A DNA stretch of 64,000 bases from Micromussa lordhowensis (lineage: Eukaryota > Cnidaria > Anthozoa > Scleractinia > Lobophylliidae): NCBI GenBank assembly GCA_964020085.1, contig OZ026601.1, positions 3,029,401 to 3,093,400 of the forward strand, in the 5' to 3' direction. Position numbers and translations under genes: made by a program. The notes below the pieces were generated by a model, which was not told where the DNA came from, ran no database searches, and saw nothing but the letters and a program-made list of their open reading frames with translations. Below are positions 36,801 to 49,385 of this stretch, one piece after another (within the stretch, counting starts at the first letter, position 1; each line of letters opens with the position of its first letter).

Positions 36801-39800
36801 TGCCCCTACTGAGGGGGGGGGGGGGGGACCAAATCGGCGAGCAAATCCGTAAGAAAAATTCTCGAAAACAGTATTCTAAACATAACACTGGCTCGCACAA
36901 CGCGATAAATGATGACTTTATGGTGCCCCCTTAAAAGGATTTTACCAATCTTGCAAATATTTACCATCAAGAATCCCTCTCTTTTCTTCCACGCCGTCAG
37001 GTTGAACACTGCCTGAGAAGCCGCTATCTCCTGTGGAGTGGCACGTACATCTCCTGTCCTTGTTTTCACGATACTCGGCGACAGCTTGGGGATCAATGAT
37101 GTCGAGCAGGTCCCGTCTGTCCTTTCCACTGATGAAACTCTCCATTTCTTTTATTGTAAGGGTGCTTTGAATGAATAGATGGAACGCAGAGTCCGCCAGA
37201 ATTTGCGTGATTCGGGTTAGGCTGGAAAGGAAAAGAATGCTCCATTAATCGCGCGCATGAAAAACACCGACGGGGGTGGAGGGAGGAGGGTCGAAATGTC
37301 CACTATCCTCTGAGAATCACTATAATTTTTCACAAAATCTGCCGAAATTCTCGCGCGCTCATTGGCTAATTCTCATTGTCAATAAGCAGACAAACATATG
37401 AATTTATAATTTATGCGCTAACTTATTGTCAAACAAATTGATGTCAGTTTTTCATGGGTCTGTGTGTTATTGAACATTAATTTCTTTATAACGTCGTCTA
37501 AGTAGTCTGCGGATCCACAGCTACTTTGACAATTTTACGAACTAGTAACAGGCAAGAAATATCTTCGAGATAGAAACACACAGTTTTAAGTTTGCAATAC
37601 ATGTTTCGGTTGACCAACCTCCATCTTCAGCTGCGAATACAAATGATCCGCTAGTCGTTGCCACGTGATAATTGACTATCTTCCAAGAGGATTTTGCATT
37701 TAACAAAGTTCTTCAAACACGATCTCTGCGATTTCAAAATGGGTACAATTTTTTCAAATCTACTTCAAATCTATCGAAACGTGCCACAGTGCATCGTGAA
37801 ATTGACAGATTCAGTAATTGTGTTCATAAACCGTAAATATTTCAGAAATGGAGTCCTATCTGAAAAATCGGACCAGTTTGCACATGTTCAACGCGGCGGA
37901 AAACCCGCGAAATGTCCTGTTGTAGTGCAAAGGAAGTTTTCCGGCAGATATAAATTCAAAGCACTGAAAACGCGTCACCTTTTTTTCGAAGCCTTTTAAA
38001 CCTTACTAAAAACAATACCACAAGAAGAAAATGGACGCAGATCGGTAATGAAAGAGAAAAAGCTTAAATCTCGAATTGCACGTCAGAGACTGTATTTACA
38101 CACAGCCTTCCAAAGGTCGTACAAAAGCTTTTGTTCACGTGCGATAATAATTAAAGAGCGGTTTAGCGTGACTTGAACTGAATTGCATCATCCAAAAGAT
38201 TGTGAAAGGTTAGTCTAAAAATCTGAAAAGCGTGACATATTAAACAGCAAGTCATGCTTCTAACATTACTGCTAGAACTGCTAGTTGGAATTGTGTTAAA
38301 CTGATCAAGAAGTAAAGTTAATGCAGATTCGCACGTATTCTATTCACGACGTAAAATTATTCAATGTAACGCTTTGCACAAAAAATTGCGATACCGATCG
38401 AGTCTAACTGCCAATAAACTTATAAAAATGAAAAATTGTTGCTCTTCGTAAAGTTCTCGTTTCACGTCAAATGTCGGCTTTCGTTTAAAAGGAATAGCGT
38501 GGTCTGACTTCGTGAAGAACAATGTTTCGAACGTCAGTGGTATAGTATTGTGTATTTCATTTAAGACTTACCCAGCCAAAGCCTCTTGAAGACAACTGCG
38601 CCGTTCTTCTAAAAAACCCTTGCTAAATCGACCAAAGACTCTCCTCTTTGTTGGCAACGACGGCAGCTTCCTGAAAGTGATCAAAGCCGAAAGACAAAAG
38701 CGAACTAAGCATGTTTTATGAGACACAGAGCACAGGAGGAAGAATAAGTCGCTAAAGGACCTAGAGGGTCATTCATGTAATATTGGATTTGTATGAATAT
38801 AGTTTCAAGTGAACTTACTAGTCTACAAATATCTTGAATCGTGCATTTCCAAGCTTGTAACAAGCGAGTGATACAGATCGCTAGGCGATGCCAAATCAGA
38901 ACTGTTTACAGTATGAAAATTTTATCAATTCACCCTGAAACAAAGGAAGGGGCGGTCTCTAAGCAACCAAAAAAGCCCCTCTGTCTATAAAAAGCGAAAG
39001 GAAGTAAAAATACGGTATATACTTTTTGTTCTTCCAGTGTTCATGGCCTCATTCAAATGCAAAGAGATGTAGATCATTGGGACGTAACTGCTTGCTGAAC
39101 ACTTTCAATTTATTCATGTCTGCTCAAATTCTACTCACAGTGCTAACGAACTATGTCTTGCCAAATGTTTCCACAACCACACAAACTCCGAGAAGCGCCT
39201 TCTGACTTGTGTACTTTGCTTTGCAAAGATCATGCTGTTTGTCTGTGAATAGAAAACAAAGCTTTTTAGCGACCGAAGATAGTTTTTGAGTTGCTATATT
39301 CTGGGAGCCTTACTTTCTTTCTTGCTGGTCGAACACTGAGCAGCTTATCGACAAAAGCGCGCGAGAAATTCTGAGCAAACAGACAGTAATCCGAGTGTTT
39401 CCGCTGGTACTACTAAGAGTTCTCTAAAAGGTTTTCGAGTGTTTCAGTAATAACATAGCTCTATTTCCTTGAGATATCCATAAAAAACATTCTCGACGTT
39501 GTTACAGAGCTAAAGAAACGCAGCTTTGAACAAATCAAGGCACGCATTTCATCACGAACATTTTGTCAACAACCTTGTTGAAATCATTTAAACTTGAAAT
39601 TCTCATTACGGGCGCGTCGCAACAATATATTTAGACTATTTAGCTGAGTAAACTACTCACCAGAACTACGATCTCGTAGTCTGTATAAACTGGCCATCCA
39701 TGCACTAAGTGGGTGCGAGGATTACGAACGTGGATAGAAATGAACTGAAAGTAAAATAATGAAAGTGAACCACACGGTTTACATAAGGTTGTCATGATGG

Positions 39801-42800
39801 CGAATGCAGCTTGTCATAAAATATCAGAGAATACTTCTCCAGAAAACAGTTATCCCTATAATCTCAGTTATACTTACACGTGAAGCAGAATTCTCTCTTA
39901 AGGCCATGCTGGTAGATTATTATATGTACTGTCCGAGCTGCCGAGAATCAGTGAAATGTGATACCATGCATGCCTTCAAGAATGTTATGAAGCAATTATC
40001 ACGCACTGCAACTGTACTGTAGTCTCGTTTTTAGTCGGTCTTATCACTGCGCCCGATGTATAAATAGCCTGATATACGCATAGGAAACGTTAAAATATTC
40101 CCTGAAAGATGAGTGAACTTGTTCAGTGGTGAAATCATTGGCGTGGCGACCGTACCAGACGCGACGGACGATGGAAGCTTGGTTTATTGACAAAAGCTAC
40201 CGCAATAAAAGACGGGTCAACAAGGGTCTTAATAATGCGCGTAATTGCTTCAAGCATCATTGCGTTATAAGAAAACTTTAAAACACTGATTCTTTTATAG
40301 TCTGCGGATACAGATGCACTCAGGTCAAAGTCCTTCCCACAAACATGTGGCGATATCATGATCACGTTTCTCGCCCACAGAGAGACTGGGCGACAAAAGC
40401 CCGTTGTCCCGCCTTGCAGCAAGCCAATTTTTTATTCAACCGTCCGATCTTTCGACTAATTTTAGAACGTTTTTTTAAAATTTCGTACGTGATGCACATT
40501 TTGCTGTTAACAAATAGTTTGTTGACTTTTGAGTGACGGAAAAATTTGTTATTCGGTAGAGACGAACAAGTTTTGTCAGCCTGCTCACAGCAGTAAAAAC
40601 TTGCTCTTTGCTTATCCTTCGCTGCCTGTGATTAGACTTCCTTTACAGTACAAATCAGGTAAAGTTTGCGGCAATTCTATTGTAGTAGTAATTGTGAGTG
40701 ACAAGTGACAGTGGCAAGTGGCGTTTGACGCCCAGGAAAACGAAAGACAAACAAAAAACGTGACGGCTGTTTTGATCGGTTTTAATGAAATTTCAGATAC
40801 GTCAGAAAGCACAATTTCTCCTTTCATGGAAATTAAGTAAATACCCTGTTTTTGTAGCCGAAATACCACGGACAAATGCGTTTTGTCCAACCCAAGCGCA
40901 AAGCCTGGGAACTCGATGCAATGTTGCCAGCGAAAGTTATGCGAGGAACGCGGAAAATGTGGATTGCATAAAATGCGGAGTGTGGAAGAACAAACTACTA
41001 TTAACGAAATAAAAACAATCACAAAATTTATTATTTTATTTCGCTTGTTCTCAAAACCGGTAAACAAAGCACTCCTAAAACATATCTATCACACCATCAA
41101 GCCCACATTTATCTCTGTGCGCCCAAGGCCTAGTTTGCAATAATGGAAGGCCATCATGGCTTCCAAAATACCACTTGTTAAGATGAATCGCTCTCAAAAG
41201 GTTTGTTCGAGACTTCTAGTGGAATGACGTTAATTAGATATATAAGGACGAGATTGGTAAGCGAAAGCTTTGGATCGGCGACGAAAGGCATTTACGCCAC
41301 TAAAGATAAAATTGGTTGTCCAACGATTTTTTGGAGAAAGGGATTTTTTAAAGAAGCAAAAATGATTGCAATTACTAACTGTTGCCCGGGTGATGTGTTT
41401 TTCGCGATTTTGAAAGCAAGCAAAAAACAATTTTGTGATTTTTTTTTGATTTCGTTAACAGTAGTTTGCTTTTCCAGGGTCAGCACAGAGGGCAGTGTTA
41501 TCTGGATTGCGATATTACTCTATTTTCTTTGAAAGAAAATGACGGAATATATATATTTTTCCACAATCCGTATAGTCTACTTATCTAAAAGAACATTCTT
41601 ATCTTCAGAATACGAACAATCCCCATATTCACTGTTATCAGAAGTTCCGATTTGGCATGACCCGGTATCACAGGTCACGTTTTTTTGCTTGTGTTCGCGA
41701 CCCCAACGTTTTGCGTGACGCGTCACGCCAAACTCCAGGAAAACAAGCAAAAAACGTGATCCGATCCATGTCTTTGAATATCAAGACTTTACTTCAGGAA
41801 ACGTTTCCGAAAGAATATCCTTCATCTGTTTGTGGGTTTTGCTTTCTTTAAAAAAACATTTTAATTGTCTCTAGACTGGCTTCCAGAAAATGCATTCTTC
41901 AAAATTGAACCGATCAACAAGTCTTCTTGGCTTTTTGGCGTGACGCGCCCCTTGTCACTTGTCAACACTTGTCACTCGCGGTTAAAATAAGTTGAAAGGG
42001 GAACCAAAGTTTGATTTAAATTTATTGGCAAGAAGATTGCAAAAAGGTACCAAATTACCGAAGAGATTACAGAAAAAGGATCAAAATTCGATTTAAGCAA
42101 AGTGACAAAAGGGTACTTAATTTCGATTTTCATTTGTCGACCGACAAATTAAAATTACCCATGTTTCTTTCTGTCGAAACTAAGTAAAAAAGGTACCTGT
42201 TTCATCCTGAGTAGCATTTGATATGAATTATATAAGGTAAGATTATTTTAAATTATCTAACAGTCAAATACCACAAATACTTCGAAAATCTTCCAAAAAT
42301 CGACACCAAACACCAATTTACATTAGAAGTCCAGAATTACCACAAACTTTCACTGATTCTCCAATTCTTGAGCCAACGAAAATAAGTATTTAATTTGCTG
42401 TCTTAAAAAGAAATAATAAAAAAGAAAAAGAAACCTCAAAAGGCTGGACTCAAAGTAGGAACGCACGCATGCCCGCGCTGTCCCAGACGTTGCAAAGGAA
42501 ACACTTTTACTATATTGTAAATCAAATTAATAAATATTATTCTGATGTCAAGCCTTGACCTCCTGGAGAGATATCGGACCGGACTTGTCACATCATTCAT
42601 GTCATACTGAGTATATATGTACGAAATTCATCGTGTACATAGGTACGTATAGGCTCAAAAAAAATTTGCGAGAAAGGGCCCTACGCTAACCTGATCGATG
42701 TGCTGTCAGTAGCTACAGCAAGGAATGACTAGAAAAGAGCACGAGGCGAGACAAAAATAAGGTTTTATGTTTTTATCGTTCTGGTAAGCATAAAAAACTG

Positions 42801-45057
42801 ATAATAATAATAACAATAATAATAATAATGATAATAACATCCACGTTTTTTTCGAGTACATAATCTAGTGCCCTTTATTTCGTCTCTCCCGGGGGCGATT
42901 TGAGCGCGGAAAATTGTGCACTGCTGTGTGCGAAAGAAAACAGAACACTTGTCTAGCAGGTTAAAATAATTCCGTTCCAACGCGTTCTAGCGTCCGGTCT
43001 TCCGGTTTGTCAATCCCAACGGGAATGCTTAATAGGGCCAAGTTTTGTTGCAATAGGTCATGAAATTTACAGTCGCTCTTATCATATCTCGTCTTCGTTT
43101 TCTGCCCAAGTCGCAAAGGCAACCATAGCTAATAAATCATGTAACAATTTTGATTTCTCTCACTTGGAATAAACTTCCCAATTTCCAGACAAATAGGCTA
43201 ACACAACTACGATCGGATAGGCTAGTAAAAATGTTATCCAAGTCAGTGAAAGCAAGTTACAAAACAATCCAAAGCAGGGTCTACCTCAAAATGTTCTCCC
43301 TGGTCGGTCGGGTTTATAGGCATCCTCTGTCTGTGGCACTGTGTGCGGACTTTTCCTCAGGACATGTGGGGGAAGAATATTACTTTCCTGTTGTAAGCGC
43401 AAAGATGTTTGATCGCTCGAATGAAACCAGTTTTTCCTGTTGACCCTTTGACTTACTGTTCTCGTGTTCAGCGTTTGGACAGATGAAATAAAATCCCGTT
43501 GAGTGGGCCACTAAAATAACGCACATAAACAAGAGATTACAGATCAACGTCACAGCGGTCACTGAATTATGAAAGGTCAACTAGCTAGCTGCAACTAGAT
43601 AATGGATAACTCCAAATACCTTGATTCTCCTTGGTCTGTCTTTCTTGATCGTTCTGGCAGAATTCAAGGGCTGATATCTTTGTTCTGTACGCGAGGACCC
43701 AGCCGTGAAAGATTGCAACAGCAGCCTTTTGGTAGCCCTAATAACATATGCACACTGTTATTGTTCATGGCGTTACTCGAGGGGAACGAAAGAACCAGTA
43801 AAAATTGAGTTTGCGCAACATTTTGAATAAGTTATGCAATGTGTAACAATACTCGCTTGAACACGGAATATTCATATATTATTGCGAAATATGGCATTAA
43901 AACGTACACCGTCTGTGAATTAGTAATTTCTAATTTTGGACATCTAATTCTTTGATTTTGCTGTGTTGTAAACGTCCTGTATCTCTGGACTGTACATTAA
44001 ACTTTGCAGTAAACGTTTTAATCAGTAGACATTTAAGAGTTTCTATTGTACATGTAATAAGATGCTCACCACAATAGACCTTTTTACCGATACGGCGGCC
44101 ATCTTGAATTCCGAGGAAATTATGGGATGCCCAGGGGGCAGATGAGAAATAATTAAAAAGAATACTGTGGCGTGATAACTTTTCACAATAATTTTTCGAT
44201 AACCATAGGAACAACTGCCAAATATCGTGACGGAAAGATGTAACGCTTGTAATATTTGTTATGGAATATGAGAGACAAGCAGTAAAAAATTTTTCCTGAA
44301 AGCTGTGTATACGATAAATTTTCCAGCGATTGCCCCCTCGGCAGCCCATAATTTCTCAGTCAAAACAATAGAATTCAAGATGGCCGCCGTATCGGTAAAA
44401 AGGGCAAATCCCTTTCTGCGACCTCGTGGACGGGGTCTGCACTTTAGAACGTGCAAGAAGCGTCTGCGCACAGTACAATCCTTGTCACGTTCTCTGGAGT
44501 TCTAAATTTCAAATAGTCTGTACCCTGACTGTGCAATCCCGTATAAAGCGATCGATGTACAAGTCTTTCAGCAGTAGAATGCAACAGGCTAACATTGTAA
44601 TGAATCCGGTCAATTCGAAATTTCATCATGCTCCCTGCAGGCAACACCCTCCGGGCTTTGATATTTGAATTTTCGACTGGTAGGGCACAATCTAAGCGAT
44701 CAGATGCCCCTAACCACGGGAAATACATTGAATAAACAGAGTAATGGAAAAGAAAACAATTCAACCTCGAACACCCGATTTCAGTGTCCCAATATTGTCC
44801 AAATATATATTGTATATATATATTCTCAAAATGTAAAAGTGATCAAGTTTTCACAAGCGAAACGTTATCTTTACTTTCAAGCGTTAAGCTTTAAAGGCCG
44901 GCTTTTATTCGATCCGCAATGTACACAAAGAACAGTGTTGTCTCTGGATTCCATCTAACCTCAATATGATCATAAGGACCATAAGGTACCGTAACTTGTT
45001 CAAAAACTACTGACGTCAGATTCTCGCCAAGCGGAACGCGTTGCAACTTGTCAGATG
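33796..45057 (-). CDS. Second sorting nexin 10/11-type PX-domain protein (N-terminus incomplete)
   Basis: Exons: 44960-45057 (tentative), 39661-39744, 39139-39242, 38572-38670, 36965-37221, 33796-34586. All joins agree in phase from 39744 on. PX landmarks: FISIHVRNPRTHL, VRRRFSEFVWLW (the lipid-binding Arg-Phe replaces Arg-Tyr), LPSLPTKRR, and LEERRSCLQEAL. Two PX exons are exactly as long as in the 19182-24403 gene (84 and 104 nt), so the two arose by duplication. The tentative first exon ends VVFEQVTVPYGPYDHIE in the right phase and resembles DQVGETAYGNA of the paralogue, but I found no start Met. The C-terminal exon adds about 260 residues that are acidic and serine-rich (DGHDSSDDEED) and unlike the paralogue's tail. 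Its role is presumably endosomal, by family. Confidence 0.8.
35729..36148. mobile_element. MITE with 'gtgcgttcctttgggg' ends, interrupted by a younger MITE
   Basis: The left end ggtgcgttcctttggggaga and right end caccccaaaagaacacact are inverted. Both are followed inward by ggatc-rich palindromic sequence (gatcactcggat and atccgagtgacc). A second element occupies 35826-36040. It lies in a SNX intron. Confidence 0.75.
35826..36040. mobile_element. Inner MITE with 9-bp target duplication
   Basis: The ends cggcaggggtaaaacgccga and its complement are flanked by ggtcacgga (35817-35825) and ggtcacaga (36041-36049), a 9-bp duplication with one mismatch. It inserted into the older MITE at 35729-36148, giving a clear order of events. 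Confidence 0.8.
37590..37640 (-). ncRNA. Hammerhead-like core sequence, Penelope-type (candidate)
   Basis: Minus strand: ctgaaga (37630-37624), a short helix ggtt/aacc, then gaaac (37607-37603). This order matches the conserved core of hammerhead ribozymes (CUGANGA, helix II, GAAA). No helix I or III is evident, so self-cleavage is doubtful. It may be the relic of a Penelope-like retroelement. Confidence 0.3.
40694..41979. mobile_element. 1.3-kb inverted-repeat element with internal foldbacks
   Basis: The ends gtgagtgacaagtg and cacttgtcactcgc are inverted. Both are followed inward by related motifs (gcgtttgacgccc and ggcgtgacgcgcc). Internal pieces are also inverted, for example aacaaactactattaacgaa near 40990 against ttcgttaacagtagtttgct near 41453. 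No transposase is evident; the longest frame (151 codons, minus) is hydrophobic but matches nothing I know. Target duplication is unclear. Confidence 0.5.
42797..42838. repeat. TAA microsatellite
   Basis: About 13 units of taa with a few substitutions (ataataacaataataa). It lies in the long first intron of the second SNX gene. The surrounding 41980-44078 shows no other feature I can support. Confidence 0.9.
44079..44403. mobile_element. MITE with 'cctttttaccgatacggcgg' ends
   Basis: The terminal inverted repeats are about 35 bp, cctttttaccgatacggcgg then ccatcttgaattc, with the complement ending at 44403. A further inner pair (aattatgggatgccc and agcccataattt) extends the folding. It is non-autonomous and lies in a SNX intron. 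Confidence 0.8.
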
Positions 45058-47114
45058 CTTGGGGAATACCCGGCGGGGTGGCAATGTTTTTAAATATCAA
45101 TATAAGATCCCGGTTTTGATCAACTTCTCATACGATGTTTTCGCCACTTTGAAAAGGGGGCATTTAATTAAATTTTGCACGAAATACAGTGTTCGTTCAA
45201 AAACAATTGACCTAAAAGTAAGATCGATAAAACGTCTGGGGAGTAAAATTTACATGGCAAAATATTTTATTGACGAAATGTGTCTAACTACTTAGCGTGG
45301 TTCTTGATGTGTCGCGTGATTTTCCCAAATGACCTGCTGACTCCGCTTCCAAAAAAATAAGTTTACAAAACTCGAAACTGAAAGTTGGCAAATGAAATTA
45401 ATTGTTTTAAAATTACTTTCTTCCAAGTGCGGTATGTTTTAGCGTGTGAGATAATAATATTCAAATCACATAGATTCTCGTGTTCAATAATTACATTTTA
45501 CGCTGACTCTTTTCAAAATGGTGAAAACCCCCCGAACGTGTGGGAATGTAAGGCATTTTCGTACCCTTCAACCCTGTTAGGAAAGCAGCGTTGATTACGT
45601 CAAGAATCTAAGCAATGATGGCATGTTAGGTCAAAATGCAAACACAGTCAGACAGACAGACAGACAACCTATATTTAAGCCTAAGGCTCAGTTGCTTGTC
45701 GGGTCATGCAAAAATATAATAAATCAAATCAAACTTCCCACAAAAGTATATACATGATACATACAGTTCATCTTTACACTGAGAGCGGATTAATTAACTA
45801 ATTATGTGCAAAAATACCACGCCAATGGACCCCTCCCCCTCCCTCTGGGATAGTTCTGTCAATGATTTAGAATGTTTTGGCCGAAAATCAAAAATTGAAA
45901 ATTGATTTCAACTTTCGATTTTCAATTTTTTGACTTTCCTCAGAAACAAAGACTAAGCCATGCCACAGACTACAACATTGTGAGAAAAACAAAATAGCCG
46001 TTCAGTTTCATTTTTTTCTTCATTGCTGATAGGAGTAAAGTAACAATATAAGTTCTGTTTCAATGTTCTACCGAAAGGAAAAAAGTCAAATACTTTCGAT
46101 TTCACACTTTCTTACTTTTTGTGATAAAAAATCATGAAAATCAAAAATTGACATCAACTTTCAATTTTCGATTTTAAACGAAAATTGAATGGACGAATGA
46201 CCCACGGACCTCGTACGTGATGCACGTTTTGGTTTCAGAGATGATGCTGATGATGGAGTAAACAAGTACTTGAGAATACTGCTTTTGGAGGACAGCTATC
46301 ACGCAAGGAAAACAGGTTTCAAACTGAGAGCAGTTAAGGTATAAGACAGAAGAGATTTGCGATTTTTTTCCACAACGCCACTGGGGTAGCGTTAAACAAG
46401 AGCCGGTCTAGGATCGCTGAAAACGTCTTGAAGAAAAACAACGTGGCACGCTGAAAGCTTGTTGAGTCAACTATTAGCAAGGGAAACTGAACTGTGTTAT
46501 AGTTTCTGTTGGCGTCTAAACAATAATTTAAGCATTGACTGCCGTTAGGAGCTGAAATCTGTCATTGAATTACAAGAACCTTGTAGGCTATCCTGTCTAT
46601 CAAGCCTTCCTTCCTTTTCCTCCATCTTAATTTCGAAAAAAATAACTAAATAAATAAAATAGATCATTTTATTTAAGTGTCGAAGTGATTAGTTCTGCTG
46701 TACTAATTGTGGGCACTGAAATATTGCAAGTTAAACGCAAACTTGTTAAAAATCTTAACTGTCGAGAGGCTGACCAGTTGGCTATTTACAACAACAACAA
46801 CTTTACTTTATCGACCGTTCGAAATCAAAACGTCATGTTTTTTTTCATGCGGAATGATTATTTCCTATGCTATAACATTGCATCAGTGAAATGATTTGTG
46901 AGAAGTACTTGAGCAACGAGAGGGAGTATTACCTCTGAGTAGAACTCTTTACCCCATCTATAACAAAACTAGAGTTTCATCGTCTCTCCTTTACACTTCC
47001 GGTTCAAGCGGAAGCAACCGATGGTGAGCGGTTGGCGAGGCTACTAAGTGTGAAATTTTTCAAACTTTGGCTCAAGTTAGTCTGTCCAAGTTCAAAAGGA
47101 TCACTGGTTTCACG
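45058..47114. other. Divergent intergenic region between the second SNX gene and shugoshin
   Basis: This 2-kb region should carry both promoters. It contains a cagacagacaga tract near 45648 and AT-rich inverted sequence around 45880-46190 (aaaatcaaaaattga motifs in both directions). The shugoshin leader near 47021 has a short upstream open frame of eight codons (ATG GTG AGC ... TAA, 47021-47047). No TATA box was identified. Confidence 0.5.
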
Positions 47115-49328
47115 ATGAGGGAAAGGAGAGCAAGCCAAGAAAACAAAACAGCAAGGAGGAAGTCCAAGGTATATTTTTATATATTTAACGTTATTTTTCC
47201 TTTTTTTCTGAAAGCTTCGTAATACGGTAAGCTTAAAATTCAACAAATTGTAACGTTCATGCCTTGGACTGAAGGTTACACGCTAATTAAGCTTATAAAA
47301 ACAAATAGTTTAACCACAGGCTTGGTTTTATCTGTTAGTTTCCAGTTATGAGATGTTCTTTTAATCCTATCAATGTAATTTTTCTTACGGCTTAGACGCG
47401 AAGACTGAGTGTGACTTTGAATCCCGAAAGGACTTCTGGCAAAGTAATGGCCGTTACGCAAGAGGAAGAGAGCATGGAGATAGACTCATGTTTAGCTCCA
47501 GATGAAAATTCATCCCGTTCTAAAAAGGAAAAAGGGAAAGGAGCAGGTGAAATTTACCCTGAGACTGTTTGCCTCAGAATCAGATTGATCCAAATAGTTG
47601 GTTGGATTGTGTTAGTCATTCAATCAATTTCAAACAAAAAGCCTACTTATTCCTCAAAGGAATCCATACCCTTAACACCATGACCAATCATGACCCCATT
47701 CAGAGCCCTGTCAGTGCCACATTTGAAAAGCTGATTCTCTTTAAGAGATTGGTTTTTCATTTGTAATTTCCTTTTTGAGGAATTCTCATCTAAGAAAAGC
47801 CTGTATGAGACATACACCTCCCCAAACAGTTTTTTTTTATAGCAGTAAAGACTCAATAGGTAAATGAACTGGCTGAAAAAAATTGTGATGAAAACTACCT
47901 TAATGAATGCTGAATGATGGCCCACTAATAATTATCTCCACAGATGTGGCCAAGAGATCTGTCTATGCCACCCTTAGGGACAACAACAGAGTTCTTGCAG
48001 CAGCTCTAGGTATAGCTTTGTTGCTTGAGTGACTGTCCTCTCTTTCATAAATTTTGAGACCTGAGACATGAACAATTCTTTGGTAGATTCTTTAAATAAA
48101 ATAATCACTTTTGATAATTTTGGTTTCAGAGGATGCGCAACTTGAACTTCGCTTAGCTCGGCATGAAAATGTTCAGCTGAGGAAGCAATTCTATGACAGC
48201 CACCAGTCATTTGTGGAGAAAACCAGTAAATTAGAGAGTCAACTGCAGTCAGTAGAACAACTCTCGGCAAATAATGGGCCAAAGACAGTCCAGGTAAGAG
48301 TTTGGAAATGTAAAGTAATCCATTAATTGGCTTAGTTCATGCATGGGCATTAATCTTGATTGTAAAATAGGTACTAGCAATTGTAACTATGCATGTATTT
48401 GCTGATATTATTTTTCATATTCACCTTAGAAGGATGATGATGATGATATGTAGATTTTAGGTAAAGCACTGTGCAACAGTTACCACAGTTTCTTTAGCTG
48501 TAAAAAAAATCTGATTCATTAACAAAATTATTTGAATGACAAAAAGAGTTATATTTTTGTCCTGTGGAGCAAAACGAGTTGGATATTTGTTTATTTGAAA
48601 TAACTAACCTATTATACAGCCTCATTGGCTAAGTGTCAAGAAATATATATATATTCAGTGCGAATTTTCAGGATAACTGCTAAATATTTCTATTTAACTG
48701 AGTAAGTTGGATAATAAAATTAATATTAAAGTGATACTATGATCCAGTTTTTACCCATTGACTTTTTAGGTGTATCACATGGAATTCCATGAAAGAACAA
48801 AACATGACAAAAATGCCATTTACCGTTTGCAAATATCTGCTTTAGTTCCAGAGATATCTAAGTTTGAAAAGTGTGTAAAATATGAAAATGAGACGACTCA
48901 CACTCAACCCAACTTTATACTAAACCAAATAGAAAATAGAGCTATCTCAGTCAATTGCAACACAGACTATTGAAACTTGGTAGGCTAATAGTTCTACAGG
49001 CTACACACTTACAGCCGTAAAAAAGTATGTACCCATGGCAACTCACTCTTTTCTGTCTGGATCATGCAGATGAGGCACCATTAGCAAATATCAAAATGGA
49101 ACACCAAAGGTGCCCAGAAAAACCTTTAACATTGGGGAGGTCTGGAACCCAGTATGTTGTCATGGTAACAAAACTGTTAAGCTTGTATTGTGGAGCCCAT
49201 TTAGTAGAATCTAGAGAATCAAACGTTTCTGATACAAATTAGCTGAGATATCTTTCTTCATCATTTAATTTTGATCAAAATTTGGTTGAGTGTATGACAT
49301 CAGCACTTGGCTAATTTGCATATTTTAA

Positions 49329-49385
<57 letters not shown>

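Noticed and set aside
40612..41067. 151-codon minus-strand open frame with hydrophobic segments
   Set aside because: It lies within an inverted-repeat element, has no splice signals or known motif, and shares inverted pieces with sequence 400 bp away.
44444..44764. 106-codon minus-strand frame
   Set aside because: The sequence is full of inverted pieces, gives open frames on both strands, and does not fit the phases of the adjacent SNX exon.
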